NCBI GenBank assembly: GCA_002471195.1
Contig: DKPN01000060.1
Span: forward strand, 1-36,930
Reading direction: 5' to 3'
DNA from: Bacteroides sp. UBA7333
GTDB taxonomy: Bacteria; Bacteroidota; Bacteroidia; Bacteroidales; Bacteroidaceae
Length of the DNA: 36,930 nt
This document shows, piece after piece, positions 16,324 through 22,854 of the stretch. Both the position numbers and the translations under genes were made by a program. The stretch's first letter is position 1. Every line of letters starts with the position of its first letter. The notes under the pieces are model-generated. The model made no database searches and was not told the DNA's origin. It saw only the letters and a list, made by a program, of their open reading frames with translations.

Positions 16324-17631
16324 ATGAATACAATATATTGGGAAGAGAAGATAGAAACGATGAGTCGTAAAGATCTTGAAATGCTGCAATTAAACAGACT
16401 AAAAAAAACAATAAATACAGCATCAAATTCACCCTATTACAAGGAGGTTTTCAATACAAGTCAGATCACAGCTGATAAGATCAAAGATTTAAGCGACATC
16501 AGCAAAATACCATTTACGACCAAAGCTGATATGCGGTCGCACTACCCTTTCGGTCTTGTCGCCGGAAATATGGATGAAGACGGTGTGAGAATACATTCAT
16601 CGAGTGGAACGACCGGAAACCCTACAGTTATTGTACATTCGCAGCACGATTTAGACTCTTGGGCTAATCTTGTAGCAAGATGTTTATACATGGTGGGTAT
16701 AAGAAAAGAAGATGTATTTCAAAATAGCTCGGGATATGGGATGTTTACAGGCGGTTTGGGATTTCAATATGGTGCCGAACGATTGGGGTGCTTAACGATA
16801 CCGGCTGCTGCGGGAAACAGTAAGAGACAAATAAAATTTATAAACGATTTCCACACTACAGTTCTTCATGCTATACCTAGCTATGCAATACGTCTGGCAG
16901 AAGCTTTCGAAGAAGAAGGAATTCATCCTAATACCACTTCATTAAAAACTTTAATCATAGGAGCTGAGCCTCACACAGATGAACAAAGAAAAAGAATAGA
17001 AAAAATGCTCAACGTAAAAGCATACAACTGCTTTGGTATGACCGAAATGAATGGTCCGGGTGTAGCATTTGAATGTATAAACCAAGATGGTATGCATATT
17101 TGGGAAGATTGTTATTTGGTAGAAATTATAAATCCGGAAACAGAAGAACCCTTACCCGATGGTGAAACAGGAGAATTAGTGCTAACTACACTTGATAGAG
17201 AAATGATGCCACTGATACGTTATAGAACACGTGATTTAACAAGAATAATAAATGAGCCATGCAAATGTGGTCGCACACATCGACGCATTGATAGAATTAA
17301 AGGAAGAAGTGATGATATGTTTATTATTAAAGGGGTCAATATTTTTCCCATGCAAATTGAAAAAATACTAACTCGCTTTTCTGAATTAGGAAACAATTAT
17401 TTAATTACACTTGAAACCATAAACAACTATGATGAAATGGTTATTGAAGTTGAATTAAATAATTTATCTACTGATAATTATATAGAATTAGAAAAAGTCA
17501 GAAAAGAGATTATTCGACAATTAAAAGATGAAATTCTCGTTACTCCAAAGCTGAAATTTATTAATAAGGGCATATTGCTCCAAAATGAAGGAAAAGCAGT
17601 AAGAGTGAAAGATATACGCAACAATAAATAA
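16324..17631 (+). CDS. paaK: Phenylacetate-CoA ligase family AMP-forming enzyme
   Basis: A 435-residue adenylate-forming enzyme. The phosphate loop reads HSSSGTTGNPTVIVHS, the adenine region NCFGMTEMNGPGVAFEC, and the C-terminal hinge IRYRTRDLTRII then GRSDDMFIIKGVNIFP, all of the PaaK type. A CKCGR segment suggests the zinc-binding insert seen in some PaaK proteins. It converts phenylacetate or similar aryl acids to CoA thioesters, or runs in the opposite direction from aryl-acyl-CoA to aryl acid plus ATP. Beside iorAB, which makes aryl-acyl-CoA from aryl pyruvates, the second reading makes sense: together they can ferment or reversibly assemble aromatic amino acids. Both directions are inference. 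Confidence 0.93.
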   Translation: MNTIYWEEKIETMSRKDLEMLQLNRLKKTINTASNSPYYKEVFNTSQITADKIKDLSDISKIPFTTKADMRSHYPFGLVAGNMDEDGVRIHSSSGTTGNPTVIVHSQHDLDSWANLVARCLYMVGIRKEDVFQNSSGYGMFTGGLGFQYGAERLGCLTIPAAAGNSKRQIKFINDFHTTVLHAIPSYAIRLAEAFEEEGIHPNTTSLKTLIIGAEPHTDEQRKRIEKMLNVKAYNCFGMTEMNGPGVAFECINQDGMHIWEDCYLVEIINPETEEPLPDGETGELVLTTLDREMMPLIRYRTRDLTRIINEPCKCGRTHRRIDRIKGRSDDMFIIKGVNIFPMQIEKILTRFSELGNNYLITLETINNYDEMVIEVELNNLSTDNYIELEKVRKEIIRQLKDEILVTPKLKFINKGILLQNEGKAVRVKDIRNNK

Positions 17632-17642
17632 TAATAACAATC

Positions 17643-18209
17643 ATGCAATTACTAAAAAAAAGAATTTTAGAAGATGGTAAGTGCTTTGAAGGAGGCATAC
17701 TCAAAGTGGATAGTTTTATTAATCATCAAATGGATCCAATATTGATGAAATCTATAGGTGTAGAGTTTTCACGCCGCTTTGGATGCACCAATGTCAATAA
17801 AATTATGACAATAGAAGCAAGTGGAATAGCTCCTGCAATTATGACAGGATATCTTATGGATCTACCAGTGGTTTTTGCAAAAAAGAAATCACCTAAAACA
17901 ATTCAAAATGTACTAAGCACAAAAGTACGATCATTTACCAAAGACAGAGAATATGATGTAATCATTAGTTCAGACTTTATAACAAGTGATGATAATATCT
18001 TATTTGTTGATGATTTTTTGGCATATGGAAATGCAGCAATCGGTGTAGTAGATTTAGTTAAACAGGCAGGTGCTAATTTAGTAGGAATGGGATTTATTAT
18101 TGAAAAAGAATTTCAAAAAGGGCGTCAACGATTAGAAGAATTAGGAGTACGTGTTGAAAGTTTAGCAATCATAGAAGATCTTTCACACTGTGAAATCAAG
18201 ATCAAATAA
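17643..18209 (+). CDS. xpt: Xanthine phosphoribosyltransferase
   Basis: A 188-residue type I phosphoribosyltransferase. The PRPP-binding loop reads ILFVDDFLAYGNAAIG and the N-terminal half has TIEASGIAPAIMTGYLM and VVFAKKKSPKTIQNVLS, as in Xpt. It salvages xanthine to XMP. It follows paaK after 11 bases and seems to share that transcript, though the functions are unrelated. I see no purine riboswitch upstream, unlike the situation in Firmicutes. Confidence 0.95.
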   Translation: MQLLKKRILEDGKCFEGGILKVDSFINHQMDPILMKSIGVEFSRRFGCTNVNKIMTIEASGIAPAIMTGYLMDLPVVFAKKKSPKTIQNVLSTKVRSFTKDREYDVIISSDFITSDDNILFVDDFLAYGNAAIGVVDLVKQAGANLVGMGFIIEKEFQKGRQRLEELGVRVESLAIIEDLSHCEIKIK

Positions 18210-18218
18210 TAGATAGAG

Positions 18219-18250
18219 ATACTCGATATTCGAATTGTAATATCGAGTAT
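18219..18250. terminator. Hairpin after xpt
   Basis: ATACTCGATAT pairs with ATATCGAGTAT (18240-18250). On the plus strand it is followed by A, not T, so it is a weak intrinsic terminator at best; it lies in the 80-base gap between convergent xpt and the EFR1 gene. Confidence 0.5.
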
Positions 18251-18289
18251 AAAAAATAGCATCCCGAGACAAGAAATATTTATACTATA

Positions 18290-19045
18290 TTAAGGATGAA
18301 AATATTGCCCTTTTCGACGTGTAATTTTCCCGTACTGTACAGCCCTTTGTGGGCATATGTGATAGCAAGCTAAACAGGACGTACAGTTCTTACCCCAATG
18401 TGGATATCCATTAATTGTTATATTAGATACAGGACATATTTTTTGACATTTTTTGCAACCGTTACATTTGTCAGTTGCAAAAAATTTACTCGGTGATATA
18501 CCCCATTTTACAAATAAAGGATAAATTAAATGAGATTTTATCCAAGACAAACTGCCTATTAGACAATCTATATCCTCAAAACCACTCTTTATTTTATCAA
18601 TAATTTCCAAAACTCGATTATCGGCATTAGTCAGTTTTTGATTTTTCAACTTTTCATCATCAACATCAAATCCAGGTAGTAAAACGTAATTATTGGGCAT
18701 AATAACCGAAAACCCACTAGATAATCTCCAATTTTTCTGGTTGACTATTCTTTTGAATTGAAGGGGCACTCTACCGGTTTCATCTCCACAAGTACATGCA
18801 AAAAATAAATATTGACGGTGGTATGTATCTCCAAAACTAAGTTTATTGATAAATTCTACAACAATAGGAGGTATCCCCCACGAATAAACAGGAAATACAA
18901 AACCTAGTTTTTCATCTTTACCTAATTGAAATAAAATATCATCATTCGATATATCGGACATAAGGACTAATTTCTCACTCAAAGCTGAAGCGAGTTGCTG
19001 TGCCAACCATTTCGAATTACCTGTAGCAGAAAAATAGAAAATCAT
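18290..19045 (-). CDS. EFR1-type flavodoxin-ferredoxin fusion protein
   Basis: A 251-residue protein starting at the ATG at 19045, which puts MIFYFSATGNSKWLAQ at the N-terminus; this is the FMN phosphate loop of a flavodoxin fold. A longer frame to 19108 runs into the terminator of the neighbouring RNA and is rejected. The middle has the flavodoxin-like FVFPVYSWGIPPIV. The C-terminus carries two [4Fe-4S] sites: CNGCKKCQKICP and CTSCLACYHICP. Proteins of this layout (EFR1 family) are thought to be small electron carriers in anaerobes; partners are unknown. No promoter box is visible in the 28 bases between the RNA terminator and its start, so read-through may drive it. Confidence 0.88.
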   Translation of the reverse strand: MIFYFSATGNSKWLAQQLASALSEKLVLMSDISNDDILFQLGKDEKLGFVFPVYSWGIPPIVVEFINKLSFGDTYHRQYLFFACTCGDETGRVPLQFKRIVNQKNWRLSSGFSVIMPNNYVLLPGFDVDDEKLKNQKLTNADNRVLEIIDKIKSGFEDIDCLIGSLSWIKSHLIYPLFVKWGISPSKFFATDKCNGCKKCQKICPVSNITINGYPHWGKNCTSCLACYHICPQRAVQYGKITRRKGQYFHP

Positions 19046-19067
19046 ATTGGTTAGTTTCTGTATTATA

Positions 19068-19298
19068 TATAAAATGAGCGATGTCAATTTTGACAATCGC
19101 TCATTCATTATAAGGAAGCCGTGCCAGGAGTGTGATGAAACTCTGATAAAGCAAGATTTGAGTGCTCGTCCCCTTTGTAATCCACCGGCTATTAACTATC
19201 CCGTAGGACGTGGCCCGCCATTAAGAACGGAAGCTTTTCTCGGTATATCAGAATAATTTGAAGAGTTTCCCAATCAGTCTGACACGGCTATTTTTTTA
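19068..19298 (-). ncRNA. Candidate 6S-like structured RNA
   Basis: On the minus strand a near-consensus promoter (19305-19336) is followed by about 230 nt that no protein explains, ending in a strong hairpin (19073-19105) and TTTT. The ends pair: AGCCGTGTCAG (19279-19289) with CTGGCACGGCT (19117-19127), 11 bp with one G-U pair. Inside an internal loop, GAAACTC (19263-19269) pairs with GAGTTTC (19137-19143), then CTGATA (19246-19251) with TATCAG (19143-19148; one base shared with the outer helix). The apex includes CCTACGGG, a UACG tetraloop. A closing stem, an open bubble and a long stacked arm is the 6S RNA plan. As I recall, the Bacteroidales-1 RNA motif was proposed as the 6S candidate of this order. 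The RNA lies right after rplT but has its own promoter. Confidence 0.72.
19073..19105 (-). terminator. Terminator of the 6S-like RNA
   Basis: AATGAGCGAT-GTCAA pairs with TTGAC-ATCGCTCATT apart from one bulged base; on the minus strand TTTT follows. It lies 28 bases before the EFR1 start codon. Confidence 0.82.
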
Positions 19299-19304
19299 TC
19301 TTCA

Positions 19305-19336
19305 CAAATTTAGTGACTTTCTATTTACAAAACAAA
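19305..19336 (-). promoter_or_regulatory. Strong promoter for the 6S-like RNA
   Basis: On the minus strand TTTG (19333-19336), 20 bases, then TAAATTTG (19305-19312): an exact match to the Bacteroidota TTTG/TAnnTTTG consensus in both boxes and in spacing. It is the best promoter match in the window. Confidence 0.82.
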
Positions 19337-19401
19337 CATATCGACCTTTTGTTTTGACTAAATAGGGCTTTGAAACATTTTACAAAGCTTATTAACAAAA
19401 G

Positions 19402-19436
19402 AAAAGTCGATACTCTTTTCAGAATATCGACTTTTA
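19402..19436 (-). terminator. Terminator of the thrS-infC-rpmI-rplT unit
   Basis: AAAAGTCGATA pairs with TATCGACTTTT around a 12-base loop; on the minus strand it exits into a T-rich run. It lies 24 bases after the rplT stop and ahead of the 6S-like RNA promoter. Confidence 0.85.
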
Positions 19437-19460
19437 TAAATCCTATAAAGTGATTGTTGA

Positions 19461-19811
19461 TTATGCGTTTTTCGCTTTTGCAACAATTGCTTTGAATGCT
19501 TCAGGATGATTCATCGCTAGGTCAGCTAGAACTTTACGATTGATTTCGATTCCAGCTTTGTGCAATCCACCCATCAATTTAGAATATGACATTCCTTCAA
19601 GACGAGCAGCAGCATTGATACGTTGAATCCAAAGAGCACGGAAGTTTCTCTTTTTGTTTTTACGATCACGGAAAGCATAAGTTAAACCTTTTTCCCAGGT
19701 ATTCTTAGCTACAGTCCATACATTTTTTCTTGCACCAAAGTAACCTCTGGTAAGTTTCAAAATTTTCTTTCTTCTTGCTCTTGAAGCAACATGATTTACT
19801 GATCTTGGCAT
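19461..19811 (-). CDS. rplT: 50S ribosomal protein L20
   Basis: A 116-residue basic protein with the full L20 pattern: MPRSVNHVASRARRKKILK, GYFGARKNVWTVAKN, RDRKNKKRNFRALWIQRINAA and the C-terminal NRKVLADLAMN. It is an early assembly protein of the large subunit. It follows rpmI after 103 bases, a longer gap than usual for this pair. L20 commonly represses its own operon through an mRNA structure near rpmI or rplT, so that gap may hold a control site, though I can only point to a GC-rich patch there. Confidence 0.99.
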   Translation of the reverse strand: MPRSVNHVASRARRKKILKLTRGYFGARKNVWTVAKNTWEKGLTYAFRDRKNKKRNFRALWIQRINAAARLEGMSYSKLMGGLHKAGIEINRKVLADLAMNHPEAFKAIVAKAKNA

Positions 19812-19914
19812 AGTTTCTACAGTTTTTGAATGTTAGCGCCGCGCTTTTAAGCAACGAACTTTAAGCTAATGCATTCGGTTGATAATAACTTTTTAAAATA
19901 CTTTTACGCTTTGA

Positions 19915-20112
19915 TTACTTCATCGCTAAGAGTTGCTTCACTTGATCTACGTTAGTTGTATCAACTGTTGTAGAGTAACACAAGTTTCTTTTTCTCTTTT
20001 TCGATTTCTTAGTCAAAATATGACTGTGAAAAGCGTGCTTTCTTTTGATTTTACCTGTTCCGGTAAGGGCAAACCTTTTTTTGGCACCGGAGTTAGTCTT
20101 CATCTTTGGCAT
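19915..20112 (-). CDS. rpmI: 50S ribosomal protein L35
   Basis: A 65-residue protein opening with MPKMKTNSGAKKRFALTGTG and continuing KIKRKHAFHSHILTKKSKKR, as in all L35 proteins; the C-terminal TTVDTTNVDQVKQLLAMK is the usual end. It lies between infC and rplT in the classic translation order. It binds 23S rRNA in the large subunit. Confidence 0.99.
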   Translation of the reverse strand: MPKMKTNSGAKKRFALTGTGKIKRKHAFHSHILTKKSKKRKRNLCYSTTVDTTNVDQVKQLLAMK

Positions 20113-20180
20113 CTTGATTCTTTTTAAATTATTAATTTATATGGAAGCGCACTATACCGGCGCGCTACGCATTTCATTTG

Positions 20181-20762
20181 TTATTCTGCAGCTTTATCAG
20201 CTTTAGGCGCTTCTGGTTTCACCACTTTTTTAGCACTTTCTTTCTTTTTAGGCGAAAGGAATATTATCATACGCTTACCTTCTAAAACGGGTAACTGATC
20301 AACCTTAGCATAATCCTCTAAGTCGTTTGCAAAGCGCAATAACAAGACCTCACCTTGCTCCTTAAATAAAATTGAGCGACCTTTAAAGAATACATATGCT
20401 TTTACTTTGTCACCATCTTCTAAAAACCCTTTGGCATGTTTAAGTTTAAAGTTGTAATCGTGATCATCAGTCTGTGGCCCGAAACGAATTTCTTTTACAT
20501 TCACCTTAACCTGTTTTGCCTTTTGTTCTTTTTGGCGTTTTTTCAGCTGATAAAGAAACTTTGAGTATTCAATAATACGGCAAACAGGGGGCTGTGCATT
20601 TGGCGAAATTTCAACAAGATCCATTTCCATATCTTCAGCCATCTTCAAAGCTTGTGCGATCGGATATACTTTAGATTCTACTTCATCGCCCGTAATACGG
20701 ACTTCTTTGGCACGGATTTGTTCATTAATCCTATGTTGCCCTTTTAAGTTGTCATTCTTCAT
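20181..20762 (-). CDS. infC: Translation initiation factor IF-3
   Basis: A 193-residue protein with both IF-3 domains: the N-domain ends in MDLVEISPNAQPPVCRI with the family YSKFLYQLKKRQKEQK linker, and the C-domain has KEIRFGPQTDDHDYNFKLKH and VKAYVFFKGRSI. A Lys/Ala-rich tail follows. The start used is an ordinary ATG (MKNDNLKGQHRINEQI) instead of the rare AUU start used for autocontrol in enterobacteria. A TAACTTTG box at the thrS stop codon probably lets infC-rpmI-rplT be made apart from thrS. Confidence 0.98.
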   Translation of the reverse strand: MKNDNLKGQHRINEQIRAKEVRITGDEVESKVYPIAQALKMAEDMEMDLVEISPNAQPPVCRIIEYSKFLYQLKKRQKEQKAKQVKVNVKEIRFGPQTDDHDYNFKLKHAKGFLEDGDKVKAYVFFKGRSILFKEQGEVLLLRFANDLEDYAKVDQLPVLEGKRMIIFLSPKKKESAKKVVKPEAPKADKAAE

Positions 20763-20826
20763 TAAATAACTATTACTTTCCTATTTGTTTTATTGTATAC
20801 TAAACTAATTTATCTATAATTGGTTG

Positions 20827-20834
20827 CAAAGTTA
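20827..20834 (-). promoter_or_regulatory. -7 box for infC-rpmI-rplT at the thrS stop
   Basis: On the minus strand TAACTTTG matches TAnnTTTG and overlaps the thrS stop codon (20832-20834), about 65 bases before the infC ATG. No -33 box is evident. Confidence 0.5.
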
Positions 20835-22772
20835 CCATTTATTTATCATATTCTGAACTTCTTCATTCAAAATTTTAGCAAAATCTTCAAATTTCATGGT
20901 TCCTTTATCGCCTTCACCTTGTTTTCTTACAGAAACTTCCCCATTTTCTGCTTCTTTTTCACCAACGATAAGCATATATGGAATACGTTTCATTTCATTA
21001 TCACGTATTTTACGTCCTATTTTCTCATTGCGATCATCCACAATAGCACGAACATCATTTATACGTAGATATTCTTTTACTTTTTCGGCATAATCATTGA
21101 ATTTTTCACTAATAGGCAAAATAGCAACCTGATCTGGAGTCAACCATAATGGGAATTTACCAGCTGTATGTTCTATTAACACCGCAACGAAACGTTCCAT
21201 TGATCCAAAAGGAGCACGGTGAATCATAACCGGACGATGCTTTTGGTTGTCTGATCCTGTATATTCTAATTCGAAGCGTTCTGGTAAATTATAATCCACT
21301 TGAATAGTTCCCAACTGCCAACGGCGTCCAATTGCATCCTTAACCATAAAGTCTAGTTTTGGACCATAGAAAGCTGCTTCACCATATTCAATTCGAGCTT
21401 TCAGACCTTTTTCTTCACAAGCTTCGATAATTGCCTGTTCAGCTCTATCCCAATTTTCATCGCTACCGATGTATTTTGTACGATTTTCTTTATCACGCAA
21501 AGATATTTGAGCTTCAAAGTTTGCAAAATCCATTGAATCAAATACGATTGAGATAATATCCATTACTCGTAAAAATTCATCTTTCACTTGATCTGGACGA
21601 CAGAAAATATGAGCATCATCTTGAGTAAAACTACGTACACGTGTTAAACCATGAAGTTCACCACTTTGTTCATATCTACATACAGTTCCAAATTCAGCAA
21701 TACGCAAAGGGAGATCCTTATAAGACTTAGGAAAGTTCTTATAAATTTCACAATGATGCGGACAGTTCATTGGTTTTAAGAAGTATTCTTCGCCCTCTTC
21801 TGGTGTATGTATTGGCTGGAATGCATCTTTACCATATTTTGCATAATGGCCCGAAGTAACATACAACAACTTGTTTCCAATTGGTGGCGTAATGACCTCT
21901 TGATAATCATAGCGATTTTGAATGCGACGCAAAAAGTCTTGTAAACGTAAACGCAACGCAGTACCTTTTGGTAGCCACATAGGAAGACCTTTACCTACGG
22001 TTTCAGAAAACATAAACAATTGCATTTCTTTACCTATTTTGCGATGGTCACGTTTTTTAGCCTCTTCCATCATTACAAGATACTCATCAAGCATCTTCTT
22101 TTTGGGGAAAGATATACCATAAATACGAGTCAACATTTTGCGATCTTCGCGTCCACGCCAATAAGCACCTGCAACAGTAGTTAATTTGATGGCCTTAATA
22201 GGTGCTGTCGAAGTTAAATGAGGTCCGCGGCAAAGATCAGTAAACGCACCTTGTGTATAGGTAGTAATTTGCCCATCTTCTAGTTCAGAAATCAACTCAC
22301 ATTTATAAGTTTCACCCCTATTTCCAAATTTAGTCAATGCGTCTTCTTTAGAAATCTCAGAGCGCACAATTGATTCTTTTTTAGCTGCTATTTGAGCCAT
22401 TTTAGCTTCGATTGCAGGTAAATCAGATTCTTTGATCACTGCTTCTCCTGGATCTACATCATAATAAAATCCATTTTCGATGGCTGGACCAATGCCAAAC
22501 TGAATTCCAGGATATAATTCTTGAAGAGCCTCTGCCAATAAATGGGCACTTGTATGCCAAAATGCATGTTTACCTTGTTCATCGTCCCATTTATATAATA
22601 CAAATGATGCATCATCATCAATGGCACGACTTAAATCATAAATTTCACCGTTTACACTACAAGCTAATACATCTTGAGCTAAACGCGAGCTGATACTTTC
22701 AGCAATTTGTAAGCCTGTTACTCCCTTCTGGTATTCACGTACAGAACCATCGGGAAAAGTTATCTTTATCAT
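20832..22772 (-). CDS. thrS: Threonyl-tRNA synthetase
   Basis: A 646-residue class II synthetase of normal length. The N-terminal TGS domain (1-60) is followed by the editing domain with HTSAHLLAEAL and, further on, the C-x-GPH element in LCRGPHL. The catalytic core has the zinc ligands in MNCPHHCEIY, RIAEFGTVCRYEQSGELHGL (motif 2) and VMIHRAPFGSMERF (motif 3), and the C-terminus is the anticodon-binding domain. It charges tRNA-Thr in the cytoplasm. It heads the thrS-infC-rpmI-rplT order with a TATTTTTG box upstream. No T-box leader is seen, as expected outside Firmicutes. Confidence 0.99.
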   Translation of the reverse strand: MIKITFPDGSVREYQKGVTGLQIAESISSRLAQDVLACSVNGEIYDLSRAIDDDASFVLYKWDDEQGKHAFWHTSAHLLAEALQELYPGIQFGIGPAIENGFYYDVDPGEAVIKESDLPAIEAKMAQIAAKKESIVRSEISKEDALTKFGNRGETYKCELISELEDGQITTYTQGAFTDLCRGPHLTSTAPIKAIKLTTVAGAYWRGREDRKMLTRIYGISFPKKKMLDEYLVMMEEAKKRDHRKIGKEMQLFMFSETVGKGLPMWLPKGTALRLRLQDFLRRIQNRYDYQEVITPPIGNKLLYVTSGHYAKYGKDAFQPIHTPEEGEEYFLKPMNCPHHCEIYKNFPKSYKDLPLRIAEFGTVCRYEQSGELHGLTRVRSFTQDDAHIFCRPDQVKDEFLRVMDIISIVFDSMDFANFEAQISLRDKENRTKYIGSDENWDRAEQAIIEACEEKGLKARIEYGEAAFYGPKLDFMVKDAIGRRWQLGTIQVDYNLPERFELEYTGSDNQKHRPVMIHRAPFGSMERFVAVLIEHTAGKFPLWLTPDQVAILPISEKFNDYAEKVKEYLRINDVRAIVDDRNEKIGRKIRDNEMKRIPYMLIVGEKEAENGEVSVRKQGEGDKGTMKFEDFAKILNEEVQNMINKW

Positions 22773-22806
22773 AATGTGTATATTATATTTCTTTATAAAT
22801 AGGATG

Positions 22807-22814
22807 CAAAAATA
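22807..22814 (-). promoter_or_regulatory. -7 box for thrS
   Basis: On the minus strand TATTTTTG matches TAnnTTTG and lies 34 bases before the thrS ATG. No -33 element at standard spacing. Confidence 0.5.
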
Positions 22815-22854
22815 ACTAAATCTTTTCGACTATTTCTAATAATCAATTAAAAAG

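Noticed and set aside
17632..17642. Purine riboswitch before xpt
   Set aside because: Only 11 bases separate paaK and xpt, which cannot hold an aptamer.
19046..19108. 21-residue N-terminal extension of the EFR1 protein
   Set aside because: The added sequence is the terminator hairpin of the 6S-like RNA, and the flavodoxin loop must lie at the N-terminus.
19047..19256. 69-codon plus-strand frame over the RNA region
   Set aside because: It is antisense to the structured RNA, has no family resemblance and is explained by base pairing and chance.
20820..21093. Hydrophobic plus-strand frames over the end of thrS
   Set aside because: They are shadows of thrS codons; thrS is complete and continuous on the other strand.
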